Shown here piece after piece: positions 1-8,305 of a stretch of DNA of 64,000 bases. This DNA comes from BACL27 sp964203235. Its GTDB lineage: Bacteria > Actinomycetota > Acidimicrobiia > Acidimicrobiales > Ilumatobacteraceae. The stretch's first letter is position 1, and each line of letters starts with the position of its first letter. The stretch lies in NCBI GenBank assembly GCA_964203235.1, contig CAXNLE010000002.1, positions 868,001-932,000 on the forward strand. Reading direction: 5' to 3'. The translations under genes were made by a program, and so were the position numbers. The notes under the pieces were generated by a model. The model searched no databases and had not been told where the DNA came from. It worked only from the letters and a program-made list of their open reading frames with translations.

Positions 1-666
1 GAAGGCATGGAGCCGGTTTTGCTTGAGCAGATACCAATAGTTGAAGATGCGCTGCGAGCGATGGGTGTAACGGTTTGGGCAATGGAGAAATACGAAGCCG
101 ACGATGCGTTGGCTTCTGGTGTGGCTGTGGCGTGTGAAGATCGTCGCGTTCACCAAGTGCGAATCTTGACGCCAGATAAAGATTTAGGTCAATGTGTAAG
201 TGGCCGAAGAGTTGTTCAGGTTGATCGACGCAAGAATATTGTGCTTGACGAATCTGCTATTCGTGAGAAGTTTGGTATTGGTCCTGAATCAATCGCAGAT
301 TATTTGGCACTAGTTGGAGATACCGCTGATGGGTTTCCGGGATTGCCTGGCTGGGGAGCCAAGAGTGCATCAACAGTGCTTGCTCGATATGTCGCACTTG
401 ATGCGATACCTGATGATCATGAACAATGGAAAACTGATGGCTTAACGACATTGCGTGGTGCGGAGAAACTTGCAACAACATTGCGCACTCAACGAAAAGA
501 CGCCGAACTTTTTCGAACCCTTGCCACGTTGGTGCAAGACGTACCAGTCGGTTCTGTAGACAGTTGGAAGTGGAATGGTGCGAAACCAGAATTCACCGGG
601 ATGTTAGAAAAATTTGGCGCAACACACTTACTAGATCGACTTGAGCGAGTTAAAACCCTTTCGTAA
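1..666 (+). CDS. 5'-3' exonuclease (PolA N-terminal-like), 5' part outside window
   Basis: This is the C-terminal part of a 5'-nuclease of the FEN/PolA exonuclease family. Such enzymes remove RNA primers and flaps during replication and repair. The frame is open from base 1, and the first visible residues EGMEPVL match the interior of these proteins, so the Met at base 7 is not the start. Metal-binding acidic residues are visible in EADDALA and in LTPDKDLGQCV. The helix-3-turn-helix DNA-binding segment follows as GDTADGFPGLPGWGAKSA. No polymerase domain follows, so this is a stand-alone exonuclease, common in Actinobacteria. The last 36 bases overlap the 3' end of the convergent glycosyltransferase gene. 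Confidence 0.9.
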   Translation, partial: EGMEPVLLEQIPIVEDALRAMGVTVWAMEKYEADDALASGVAVACEDRRVHQVRILTPDKDLGQCVSGRRVVQVDRRKNIVLDESAIREKFGIGPESIADYLALVGDTADGFPGLPGWGAKSASTVLARYVALDAIPDDHEQWKTDGLTTLRGAEKLATTLRTQRKDAELFRTLATLVQDVPVGSVDSWKWNGAKPEFTGMLEKFGATHLLDRLERVKTLS

Positions 667-1551
667 CAACTCGAACGCAACCAAAGGCAATGCCCACAAG
701 TTTTGAATCAAAAGACCTAGCGCTCGAATTAGGTTTCGTGCTTGCAACGAGCGCCATGCAAAGAGCAGACCATAAAGTCCGACTGTTCGTCTTCCACTTA
801 AGTTGTTAAGCAAACTTAAGCCAGGAAGTTTTTGTGCTTGGCGATACAACTCGTAGTTATCTGAAGTGAGAACCAAACTATTGCTTGAAATCGAAGACAA
901 TGATGATTTCACACGACGAATATCAGTTAGAAACTTTGGCAGAATTGCCAGATCACCGATTTTTGCTAAGGCGAGCCAGAGTGCAAAATCTTGTGCATAT
1001 AAATATTTCTGGTTATAACCACCAACAGACTGTGCGCTCTGCCTGCGAAACATTGCAGACGAATTGACTATTGGGTTATCTGATGCCATTCGTCGCATGA
1101 CATCAACACTTGCAGTTGGCGTTCGCACTTCGTTGATCAGGTTTCCGTGCTGGTCAATGTTGCGATACCAACTGCCGACAACAAGAATATTTTTATTGTT
1201 TACTAGAAAGTCAAATTGCTGTTGCAAGCGATCTTGGCTTGAAATGTCGTCAGCGTCAAGAATCGCTACAAATTCTGCGTGAGCATTTTCTAGTGCGATG
1301 GCAAGTGCTGGGGTTCGGCCATGATTTTTGTCAAGAGCGATAACTCTGATGCGATCATCATTTAGATTTTTAACAACAGTTAAAGAGTTATCAGTCGAGC
1401 AATTGTCGACTAGGACAAGTTCCCAGTTGGTAAAAGTTTGCGCGACGATGCTACGAACGCTCAGTTCAATCGTTGAAGCTGCGTTATAACAAGTCATCAA
1501 CACTGAAACTTTTGGTGTGGCTGTTGATGCTGAAGTCAGATGCGTTTCCAA
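631..1551 (-). CDS. Family 2 glycosyltransferase
   Basis: The 306-residue product is a GT-A fold, family 2 glycosyltransferase. It probably transfers a sugar from a nucleotide donor during cell-surface glycan synthesis in the cytoplasm. The N-terminus has the family strand-loop PKVSVLMTCYNAASTI, then VDNCSTDNS, and the DxD motif appears in FVAILDADDISS near residue 100. The later segment YAQDFALWLALAKIG has the acidic base region of GT2 enzymes. The C-terminal 60 residues are hydrophobic and basic and may lie on the membrane. The ATG lies 9 bases after the SRP RNA gene on the same strand, so readthrough transcription is possible. The acceptor sugar cannot be predicted. Confidence 0.88.
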   Translation of the reverse strand: METHLTSASTATPKVSVLMTCYNAASTIELSVRSIVAQTFTNWELVLVDNCSTDNSLTVVKNLNDDRIRVIALDKNHGRTPALAIALENAHAEFVAILDADDISSQDRLQQQFDFLVNNKNILVVGSWYRNIDQHGNLINEVRTPTASVDVMRRMASDNPIVNSSAMFRRQSAQSVGGYNQKYLYAQDFALWLALAKIGDLAILPKFLTDIRRVKSSLSSISSNSLVLTSDNYELYRQAQKLPGLSLLNNLSGRRTVGLYGLLFAWRSLQARNLIRALGLLIQNLWALPLVAFELLRKGFNSLKSI

Positions 1552-1560
1552 ACTTTGATC

Positions 1561-1698
1561 GTTTCCGCCGACTGAAGTGACGACCAGGCGATCTGCGGCA
1601 CTCGAATGGTTCCGATGAAGGCTGCTGCCTTCCGGCTCTGACCTGATTCTTGGGCACTCGTTGCACAGGACCCGGCCGCCACCTCACTCGACGGAAAC
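1561..1698 (-). ncRNA. ffs: Signal recognition particle RNA (small bacterial type)
   Basis: Read on the minus strand, the segment carries the universal SRP RNA domain IV: CAGGTCAGAGCCGGAAGGCA followed by GCAGCC. It contains the GGAA tetraloop region and the asymmetric internal loop bound by Ffh. The two ends pair in a long terminal helix, with GTTTCCGTCGAGTGAGGTGG at the 5' end against CACTTCAGTCGGCGGAAAC at the 3' end and only one clear mismatch. This fixes the length at about 138 nt, longer than the E. coli 4.5S RNA. The RNA scaffolds Ffh for co-translational targeting to the membrane. A tRNA-Ser and tadA lie beside it on the other strand. Confidence 0.92.
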
Positions 1699-1810
1699 GG
1701 TTTCTTAACGATATCCGCAATCTGTGATCGGCAAATCGTGCTGGTTAATCGTTCTAGTAGTGCTCAGATAGCCTGCCAACGCTGAACAGTTCACATTGTT
1801 CGGGCGATTT

Positions 1811-1898
1811 GGAGGGGTGCGAGAGCGGCCGAATCGGCACGCTTGGAAAGCGTGTGAGGCGCAAGTCTCCGTGGGTTCGAATCCCACCCCCTCCGCCA
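1811..1898 (+). tRNA. tRNA-Ser (GGA)
   Basis: A full cloverleaf is visible. The acceptor stem GGAGGGG pairs with CCCCTCC, the discriminator is G and CCA is encoded. The anticodon loop TTGGAAA gives anticodon GGA. The long variable arm is typical of serine tRNA, and the T arm is GGGTTCGAATCCC. The final A of CCA is also the first base of the tadA start codon. Confidence 0.97.
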
Positions 1899-2362
1899 TG
1901 ATCACTAACGATGATGCGATGAATTTTGCACTGGCTGAAGCGCGGCTCGCACTCGCGCACGATGACGTACCAGTTGGCGCGATCGTGATTCATAATGACG
2001 TGATCATCGCGTCGCGACACAACGAGCGTGAACTTCGCAACGACCCGACTGCGCACGCCGAAATTCTGGCTTTGCGTGATGCAGCAAATTTATTGGGACG
2101 ATGGCGACTCGAAGAGTGCACACTCGTGGTGACACTTGAGCCGTGCACGATGTGCGCTGGCGCACTTGTCAATTCGCGAATCAGCGCAGTTGTATTTGGC
2201 GCTGCAGATCTAAAAGCCGGCGCGTTTGGCAGTCTGTACAACATCGCAACTGATCCGCGACTAGGTCATCATCCAAAAGTTGTACATGGAGTTTTAGCAA
2301 CTCAGTGCGCAGAAGTTCTAACTGATCTGTTTAAAAATTTACGCGAGGCAAAGACTAATTAG
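1898..2362 (+). CDS. tadA: tRNA-specific adenosine deaminase
   Basis: This 154-residue zinc enzyme deaminates adenosine 34 of tRNA-Arg(ACG) to inosine, which allows wobble decoding. The zinc and catalytic motifs are PTAHAEILAL (His ligand and catalytic Glu) and EPCTMCAGAL (two Cys ligands). The open frame extends back through the tRNA-Ser, but that part is only a translation of tRNA sequence. I use the ATG at 1898, which overlaps the last base of the tRNA. ATG 1919 (MNFALAEARLALAHDD) is an alternative that also fits the family N-terminus. Length is normal for TadA. It sits between two tRNA-Ser genes. Confidence 0.93.
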   Translation: MITNDDAMNFALAEARLALAHDDVPVGAIVIHNDVIIASRHNERELRNDPTAHAEILALRDAANLLGRWRLEECTLVVTLEPCTMCAGALVNSRISAVVFGAADLKAGAFGSLYNIATDPRLGHHPKVVHGVLATQCAEVLTDLFKNLREAKTN

Positions 2363-2385
2363 CACTCGGCGGTAGCCTTGAAAAC

Positions 2386-2475
2386 GGAAGGGTGCCAGAG
2401 CGGACGAATGGAACGGTCTCGAACACCGTCGTGGGTTTAGGCCCACCGTGGGTTCAAATCCCACCCCTTCCGCCA
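2386..2475 (+). tRNA. tRNA-Ser (CGA)
   Basis: The acceptor stem GGAAGGG pairs with CCCTTCC, followed by discriminator G and an encoded CCA. The anticodon stem ACGGT/ACCGT encloses loop CTCGAAC, giving anticodon CGA. The variable arm is long, as in all serine tRNAs, and the T arm is GGGTTCAAATCCC. It is 90 nt long and lies 23 bases after tadA. Confidence 0.97.
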
Positions 2476-2517
2476 TTTTATTGAATAAGTTTTAGATGCG
2501 TCTAATGTGAGTAAGTA

Positions 2518-3567
2518 ATGAGTGTGATAAGTGTTTCGCTTAGCGATGTTCGCGCAGATTTAATTTTTGCGCACGAGCAAGCATGGTCGGCGCTATCGCA
2601 ACCTGGCACATGGTGGTCGGGTGCACAAAAGCGCGAACTCGCGCAAACGGCATTACTTGCTATAAGCGAAAGTGAACCATCTCCACCGTGGGTTGCGGCT
2701 TCAACCGTTGCAGACAAAAATTTGCAAATACATTTTGCTTCAAGTGCAGCGCATGATGCGGTTTACAGAATTGCTCGCCATGCGGCAACCTTGACGAGTG
2801 ATTGGTATCAGCGAGTCACGCAAGAAATTGAACCGCTGGCATTTATTGAACTGTGCGGAGTTGTTTGCACCGTGGCGACTGTTTCGGCTTTTCGTCGAGC
2901 ACTAGATCTTGGTATTCCAGAATTAGCGCCAGCAACACTTGGTGAGCCGTCAAGAATAAAACCAGCAAATGTTGTTGATGCAACTTTGAACTGGGTGCCA
3001 GTCATCGCACCAGCGGATGAAAATGCGGCTGTAGTGCAAGCCTTCACGGCGGTGCCCGAAACTAACCGTGTGATCTGGGCGATGGCTGATGCTCAATATA
3101 TTCCAGATAAAGAAATGGTCGACCCACATTGGACTCGCGGAACGCTTTCACGGGTACAAATGGAACTTGTCGCAACTCGAGTTTCACAACAACGTGAATG
3201 TTTTTATTGAACGACTTCACATGCCAGCATGCTCAGTTGGAGCGGTACCGAACAAGGATTGGAAATTAGTTTAGAAAACGTACAAAATACGACCGGTGGT
3301 GTGGGCGTGAGTTATGCACGAGAACTAGTTGATTTTGCAACAGCGGCTACCGAGTTTGACTTAGCGGCGCTAACTACGGCGCGCAATAATTTAATTAATG
3401 TCGCAGGTCTTGCTGTAGCAATTGATGCATCGGCTGTGATTGCAAATTTCGAAATGATGACGAGACTTGCTGATTCAACTGGCGCGAGAATGCAAACCGA
3501 AGTTGTACAAGATCGTTTGGCAGTAGCAACAGCAATGGGTGTCGACAAAGTAATTTCGCGACGCTGA
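2518..3567 (+). CDS. Predicted selenoprotein, AhpD/carboxymuconolactone decarboxylase-like, Sec at TGA 3208
   Basis: Read through the TGA at 3208-3210, the gene gives one 349-residue protein in a single frame. The sequence around the TGA is RECFY-U-TTSHASML, which matches the redox motif C-x-x-C-x-x-x-H of AhpD and carboxymuconolactone decarboxylase-like peroxidases, with the TGA exactly on the second cysteine (Cys228, Sec231, His235). The following 118 residues continue the same alpha-helical family pattern and codon use, so the TGA does not look like a true end. A hairpin that fits the bacterial SECIS pattern begins just after it, and a tRNA-Sec gene lies at 27.3 kb. The likely role is a thiol- or selenol-dependent peroxide reductase or disulfide oxidoreductase. 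The alternative is a nonsense mutation or sequencing error. No selA, selB or selD is in the window. Confidence 0.8.
3208..3247 (+). promoter_or_regulatory. Candidate bacterial SECIS element
   Basis: After UGA at 3208-3210 there are 24 bases, then a five-base apical loop AGTTG at 3235-3239. The loop is closed by the stem GCTC (3231-3234) / GAGC (3240-3243), with a further T-G wobble pair. Bacterial SECIS elements recognised by SelB have a short stem, a small loop with G among its first two bases, and roughly 16 to 37 bases between UGA and loop. All of these are met here. A competing hairpin CATG-CCAG-CATG (3220-3231) is also possible. The stem is short, so the prediction rests largely on position. 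Confidence 0.6.
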
Positions 3568-3607
3568 CCATTCTTTACTAAGAGTTTTGCTAAAACGCAA
3601 ATTTAAT

Positions 3608-5179
3608 TTATTCGCAAACCTTGCCGTTTTCGGGAACAACTAAGTCAATTAAATACGTGTCAACTGTTTCAACGACACATGTATTGACTCCGTAACCAGT
3701 GTGTTGATCGGCTTTCACAGTGAGAAAAATACCGCTTTCTAAAGCCTTTGCTGCGTTTCGTGACGACTCGATTGGCGTCGCTGGGTCGCCCGTTGTGCCG
3801 ATCACGATTACCGGTCCTGCGCCTTTGCCAGTCACAACAACCTTCTTTGCTTGCTTAACTGGCCATAATGCACACGAGTAGCCGTATCCGAAACCAGGGC
3901 CAAATCTTTTTGCGGCTTTTGTAAAAATTGGTATTTGTGCGTCAACCGCTTTAATACCAATCGGACCAGGATCATCAAGACACGAAATTGAGATGAACGC
4001 TTCGAGTTCATTGCCGTATGTGCCGTTTGGTTTGCGTTGGTAATACTCATCGTAGAGTGCGAGTAAACCTGACCCATCGCCAACAACAGCATCAGCAAGT
4101 GCTCGTTCAAGTTGAGACCAAAGGGCGTCTGAATACATTGCTTGAGCAAGCGCAGTGAACATCACGCCTTGTGTGACAGGCGTTCTATCTGAAGCAACTA
4201 CTAGCGGAGTTGTGTCGACCGCGACGAGAAGTTCGTCAAGTGCTTTAGCTGAATCGCCGTTGCTATTAAAGGCACACGATATGCGCGCCGAGCAATCTGC
4301 CAGAAACGAATCGAGTTGCATTTCGAAACCTTTTGCTTGAGCGAGGCCTTGATCAAGAGATGATGAGTTCGGATCAGATGCTCCGTCTAAAACAGCGGCG
4401 CGAACAGTTTTTGGAAACATCGTCACCCAAGTTGCCCCGAGTTCTGAGCCATATGAAAACCCAAAATAAGTTATTTTCTCTTCGTCAAGTGCGCGACGAA
4501 TTGAATCCATGTCCTGAGCAGATGAACGTGTCGAGATGTAAGGCAAGATCTCACCACTCTTTTTGACGCATTGGTCATTAAATTTCTGGCTGGCGTCAAC
4601 AATTGCTTGTTTTTCTTGCGGTGTATCTGGTGGCGAGTCCATGCCGAAGTACTCGTCATATTGATCGATGCAATCTATTGCTGGCGATGTCTTGCCTGTA
4701 CCACGAGGATCCCAGCCGATTATGTCAAAGCTGCTCCGTAGTTCGTCACTGAAATAGAACTGTGCGTCTTTGGCAACGCTTGAACCGCCGAAACCCGGCC
4801 CACCTGGGTTGACCAACATAGAGCCCACTCGATTTGCTTGATCCAATGCTGGGTTTCGAATTAAAAATAACTTAAATGATCCAATATTGGGATTGTCATA
4901 GTCGTAAGGCACTTCTAAAGTTCCGCATTGAAGTTTGTCCTGAGAACCACCATCGTCGTCGGCACATGTGCTCCAAGAAATTTTGCCCGTGAACTCAGGA
5001 GCTGGCACAGTACTTGAAGTTGAACTTACGTCGGCAAACACCGACGTGGCTGTTGGTTTGATCGCGACCGTGTCTCTAGATGAACCGATGATTACTCGCT
5101 CGCTGCACGCACTTGCTAGTGAAGCGACAACTAAAATCACGATTAGCAACTTGCGTCTACTATTTAAGACATGTTTCAT
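3608..5179 (-). CDS. Secreted alpha/beta-hydrolase lipoprotein, tripeptidyl aminopeptidase-like
   Basis: The 523-residue product is a serine hydrolase of the alpha/beta-hydrolase fold, close to actinobacterial tripeptidyl aminopeptidases with a TAP-like C-terminal domain. It begins with a basic and hydrophobic signal peptide ending in lipobox LASAC, so it should be a lipoprotein on the outer face of the membrane. The oxyanion-hole region is NPGGPGFGGS, the nucleophile elbow is GFSYGS near residue 245, and the Asp and His of the triad are probably in GDPATPIES and ADQHTGYG near the C-terminus. It likely releases short peptides or proline-containing residues outside the cell. It is transcribed divergently from xseA. 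Confidence 0.88.
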   Translation of the reverse strand: MKHVLNSRRKLLIVILVVASLASACSERVIIGSSRDTVAIKPTATSVFADVSSTSSTVPAPEFTGKISWSTCADDDGGSQDKLQCGTLEVPYDYDNPNIGSFKLFLIRNPALDQANRVGSMLVNPGGPGFGGSSVAKDAQFYFSDELRSSFDIIGWDPRGTGKTSPAIDCIDQYDEYFGMDSPPDTPQEKQAIVDASQKFNDQCVKKSGEILPYISTRSSAQDMDSIRRALDEEKITYFGFSYGSELGATWVTMFPKTVRAAVLDGASDPNSSSLDQGLAQAKGFEMQLDSFLADCSARISCAFNSNGDSAKALDELLVAVDTTPLVVASDRTPVTQGVMFTALAQAMYSDALWSQLERALADAVVGDGSGLLALYDEYYQRKPNGTYGNELEAFISISCLDDPGPIGIKAVDAQIPIFTKAAKRFGPGFGYGYSCALWPVKQAKKVVVTGKGAGPVIVIGTTGDPATPIESSRNAAKALESGIFLTVKADQHTGYGVNTCVVETVDTYLIDLVVPENGKVCE

Positions 5180-5220
5180 GTGAGCCTTAATCGTATTATA
5201 AATTGTCTGCGTTGTTACTA

Positions 5221-6552
5221 ATGAAAGATAAAAGAACTACTAGCAAGACGCTATTTGACGACAGCATGAGTGGCTTGGCTAGCGAAACAGTTAATAAATT
5301 AGCTGACCAAGAATCACTCTCGGTCGGAGATTTCATTCGCCAAGTAAATCAAACCGTCAAAGATCGCTTTGGGCGCGGAGTTTGGTTGCACGGCGAAATT
5401 CAAGAGATGAAGACACCTAATCACGTCTATTTCACTCTTGTTGATCAAGACGGAGATAAAAAGGCTGTGCTGAGTGCGTCTATTTGGCAAACTGTTTATG
5501 CTTCGATGCGAGTCACACTTGCGAATAGTGGATTGCAATTAGCAGATGGTCTAAAAGTACGAGTATTTGGTGAACCAGATTTATATCCAGGCAATGGTCG
5601 GTTCAGCATCAAGATTTCCAAAATTGATCCAAGGTTCACACTCGGAGACTTAATTGCGCAGCGTGAAGAAATAGTCCGACAACTCAAACTTAAGGGTTTA
5701 TACGATGCCAACCGCAAAGTTGAAACGTCACTTGTGCCGTTACGAGTCGGGATCGTCACAAGCATTGGAAGCGCAGCACACGCCGATGTACTCAAGACTT
5801 TTAAAGACTCGCAAATTGGCTTCACGATTTTTGTTCACGACGCTCGTGTGCAAGGTGAAGATGCGATTAAATCTGTTGTCGCTGCACTTAAAAATCTTGA
5901 TGGCAGAAACGATTTAGATGTGTTGATGCTGGTTCGTGGTGGTGGGTCAAAAAATGACTTGATGGCCTTTGACTCGGCGCAAATCGCAACTGCAATTGCC
6001 AACTGCCGCTTGCCTGTTTTGACGGGTATCGGCCACGAAATAGATTTGAGCGTCGCTGATGAAGTTGCTAATCAATCTCATAAAACACCGACTGCATGTG
6101 CGACTGCAGTGATTGAACAAGTCAGAGAATTTGTTGATGCAACAGAAGAAGCGTGGGCTGGTGTGGCGACATTGGCGATGCGCGAACTCGAGGCATCCTC
6201 GAGTCAGTTAACCGAGCGAGCAAATCAAATTAGTAGCAAAGTTCTAGATGCACTCGCTGGTGCGAGTAAGCGATTAGCAATGACGGCGCAACGCATCAAA
6301 CATCGCCCGGCTGAGATTTTGCGTCTAGAGAAAAGTTCATTAGATGCGTTGGCTGATCGTTTGCGATTGCTCGACCCAGTCAACACCATGGCCCGCGGCT
6401 GGAGTATCACTCGCAATGCCTTGGGTGGCGTTGTACAAGATGCAACAAAACTCAAAGCCGGTGACAAACTGGTGACATCTTTTGCAAATGGATCAGCAAC
6501 GAGCACTGTTCAAGAAATTTCTACGAAAGGTAAACCAAATGGCAAAAAGTAA
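5221..6552 (+). CDS. xseA: Exodeoxyribonuclease VII large subunit
   Basis: XseA is the catalytic subunit of exonuclease VII, which degrades single-stranded DNA from both ends and acts in repair. An N-terminal OB-fold (GVWLHGEIQEMKTPNHVYFTL) binds DNA. The catalytic domain has the family signature VGIVTSIGSAAHADVL, then VLMLVRGGGSKNDLMAFDS and LTGIGHEIDLSVADEVA. A coiled-coil C-terminal region follows and ends with the usual ARGWSITRNALGGVV segment. I chose ATG 5221; an upstream TTG at 5203 is also open. The 443-residue length is normal. The end overlaps xseB by 14 bases, so the two subunits are translationally coupled. Confidence 0.95.
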   Translation: MKDKRTTSKTLFDDSMSGLASETVNKLADQESLSVGDFIRQVNQTVKDRFGRGVWLHGEIQEMKTPNHVYFTLVDQDGDKKAVLSASIWQTVYASMRVTLANSGLQLADGLKVRVFGEPDLYPGNGRFSIKISKIDPRFTLGDLIAQREEIVRQLKLKGLYDANRKVETSLVPLRVGIVTSIGSAAHADVLKTFKDSQIGFTIFVHDARVQGEDAIKSVVAALKNLDGRNDLDVLMLVRGGGSKNDLMAFDSAQIATAIANCRLPVLTGIGHEIDLSVADEVANQSHKTPTACATAVIEQVREFVDATEEAWAGVATLAMRELEASSSQLTERANQISSKVLDALAGASKRLAMTAQRIKHRPAEILRLEKSSLDALADRLRLLDPVNTMARGWSITRNALGGVVQDATKLKAGDKLVTSFANGSATSTVQEISTKGKPNGKK

Positions 6553-6754
6553 AAACGATGAGACGATTGGCTATGCGCAGGCTCTAGAAGAACTTGAGTC
6601 AATCTTGGCCGAACTTGAGGAGAACGACGTTGATGTCGACAAGTTGGCGACTCATGTGCAACGGGCATCACAACTAATTGAGTTGTGCCGAGATCGAATT
6701 GGCAATGCAAAACTCAAAATTGAAGAAGTTGTAAAAGGTCTTGCGCAAGAGTAA
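6539..6754 (+). CDS. xseB: Exodeoxyribonuclease VII small subunit
   Basis: This 71-residue helical protein binds the XseA coiled coil and is needed for exonuclease VII activity. The family pattern is clear: YAQALEELESILAELEENDV, then DVDKLATHVQRASQLIELCR. The start is ATG 6539, inside the last codons of xseA, with a GAAAGG ribosome-binding sequence a few bases upstream. The longer frame from 6482 only repeats xseA DNA. Size and position next to xseA match the standard operon. Confidence 0.94.
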   Translation: MAKSKNDETIGYAQALEELESILAELEENDVDVDKLATHVQRASQLIELCRDRIGNAKLKIEEVVKGLAQE

Positions 6755-6770
6755 CTCGGCATAGCATTTT

Positions 6771-7847
6771 ATGATGTCGTCGCGTCCGCCGAGTTGGCTT
6801 CGAGATATTTCCAGCCGCGTTGATGCTCGCTTAGGTGAGTTTTTAAACTCAGAGACAATTAGATGGAAGTCTCTTGACGCCGACTTAGCGCTACCACTAG
6901 ACGAAATCAATCGGCTCGTTAACGCCGGCGGAAAACGGCTTCGTCCGGCTTTTTGTTATTTGGGTTTTATCGGTGTTGGTGGCGATGAGAACTCAGCGAA
7001 GTTAGTTGATGCGCAAGCAGCACTTGAACTGCTTCACGCATCAGCATTGTTGCATGACGATGTAATTGATGGTTCGCAAACTCGTCGGGGTGAGCCAACT
7101 AGTCATGCGCGATACACGAAGACTCATAAAGATAATTCGTGGGCAAGTGAAGCAAGACGATTTGGTGAAGGTGCGGCAGTTTTGATTGGTGACCTAGCTT
7201 TTGTTTATGCCGATCAGTTAATGGATATTGCAAATAATGATGTCGTGAAGATTTGGAACGAAATGCGAGTTGAACTAAATATCGGCCAGTATTTAGATTT
7301 ACTTGGTTCAGCGCAACGCGAGCGACGGTTGGTCAAAGCCGAACGAGTTAGTCGCTATAAGAGTGGTAAATACACGATTGAGCGGCCGTTACATTTGGGT
7401 GCAACTCTTGCTGCGTCAGCATTGACTAGCCAGTTATTGCCCTCGTTATCAAAATATGGTTTACCACTAGGCGATGCATTTCAAATGCGTGACGATGTTC
7501 TTGGTGCGTTTGATTTCGCAGATACCGACAAGAATTTGACGGGTAAGCCGGTTGGTGATGATCTCAGAGAGGGCAAGCCAACACCGCTACTGGCAATGGC
7601 ATTCGAGCGCGCAGATTCTGTTCAGAGAAAAGTTCTCGATCTAGTCGGCTCTGTAGATATCAGCGATCAAGATGTCAGTGATATTCAAGAGGTGATCAAA
7701 CAAACTGGAGCGTTAGTAGCACTTGAGGCAAAAATAAGTGCCCTAACTGCCGAGGCTATTGCGGGCGTTAAGCAAGCGCCGATCACACAATCCGCAAAAG
7801 ATTCGCTAATTGAACTCGCCGAATATATTTCACAGCGCACAACTTGA
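6771..7847 (+). CDS. Polyprenyl (geranylgeranyl-type) diphosphate synthase
   Basis: This is a trans-isoprenyl diphosphate synthase that condenses isopentenyl diphosphate with allylic primers to make C20 or longer chains. The products feed quinone, carotenoid or membrane lipid synthesis. The first aspartate-rich motif is LLHDDVIDGSQTRRG, preceded by GGKRLRPAF. The second is FQMRDDVLGAFD, and the lysine motif GKYTIERP also fits. It starts at ATG 6771, 16 bases after xseB. At 358 residues it has normal length. The product chain length cannot be fixed from sequence alone. Confidence 0.92.
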   Translation: MMSSRPPSWLRDISSRVDARLGEFLNSETIRWKSLDADLALPLDEINRLVNAGGKRLRPAFCYLGFIGVGGDENSAKLVDAQAALELLHASALLHDDVIDGSQTRRGEPTSHARYTKTHKDNSWASEARRFGEGAAVLIGDLAFVYADQLMDIANNDVVKIWNEMRVELNIGQYLDLLGSAQRERRLVKAERVSRYKSGKYTIERPLHLGATLAASALTSQLLPSLSKYGLPLGDAFQMRDDVLGAFDFADTDKNLTGKPVGDDLREGKPTPLLAMAFERADSVQRKVLDLVGSVDISDQDVSDIQEVIKQTGALVALEAKISALTAEAIAGVKQAPITQSAKDSLIELAEYISQRTT

Positions 7848-7889
7848 GCGTTGCCGAGGTTTTACAAATTTACAGATAGCGTTTATCAA

Positions 7890-8168
7890 ATGTCAGTAAC
7901 CGTAAGAATCCCAACAACATTGCGTCCACTTTCAGGCGGGGTCTCAACAGTTCAAGTTGAAGGCTCAACTCTTGGTGAAATTCTTAAAGCATTGAACGCG
8001 GCTCATCCAGGTTTCTCGGATCGATTGCTTGATAGTGACGGCAATCTTCACAAGTTTGTAAATATATTTGTCGCCGATGATGATGTCCGATACATGCAAG
8101 GCCTCGACACGAAAATTGCCGCTGGGCAGACCGTGTCTATTATTCCGGCTGTTGCTGGGGGCGAATAA
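7890..8168 (+). CDS. cysO: CysO/MoaD-like sulfur carrier protein
   Basis: This 92-residue ubiquitin-fold protein closely resembles mycobacterial CysO, which carries sulfur as a C-terminal thiocarboxylate for cysteine synthesis with CysM. The start MSVTVRIPTTLRPLSGG, the middle KFVNIFVADDDVRYMQGL and the end VSIIPAVAGGE follow the CysO pattern. The start is ATG 7890, because upstream residues of the open frame do not match the family. The tail ends in GGE rather than GG, so the last Glu would have to be removed before activation, or activation occurs differently. No cysM or mec gene is adjacent. A MoaD role in molybdopterin synthesis is the alternative. Confidence 0.85.
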   Translation: MSVTVRIPTTLRPLSGGVSTVQVEGSTLGEILKALNAAHPGFSDRLLDSDGNLHKFVNIFVADDDVRYMQGLDTKIAAGQTVSIIPAVAGGE

Positions 8169-8221
8169 TCTGGTTTGAAAATATGGCTTTACTGGCGAGT
8201 TGCTAGTAGCCGAGTGTTGAT

Positions 8222-8248
8222 TTAGCAGTCTCGTAGATAGAGTGCTAA
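8222..8248 (+). promoter_or_regulatory. CIRCE operator upstream of groEL
   Basis: The sequence reads TTAGCAGTC, nine bases, GAGTGCTAA. The CIRCE consensus is TTAGCACTC-N9-GAGTGCTAA, so only one base differs. It lies 57 bases before the groEL ATG. HrcA binds CIRCE and represses chaperone genes until heat stress. hrcA is not in this window. Confidence 0.93.
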
Positions 8249-8305
8249 TTCTAAAAACTGCAGTCATAAACCCTGTAATTCAGGACCCAAACGGAGGATA
8301 AGAAC

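Noticed and set aside
1484..1720. Arg-rich minus-strand ORF of 78 residues
   Set aside because: It lies over the SRP RNA gene; the DNA is explained by RNA structure.
1796..1897. N-terminal extension of tadA, and minus-strand proteins over the same bases
   Set aside because: These translate the tRNA-Ser gene and are a known false product.
3211..3567. Separate 112-residue gene starting at 3229
   Set aside because: It is in the same frame as the upstream CMD-like gene and completes its motif; it is better read as the part after selenocysteine.
2518..3567. Frameshift as cause of the split CMD-like gene
   Set aside because: Both parts are in the same frame, separated only by TGA, so no frameshift is needed.
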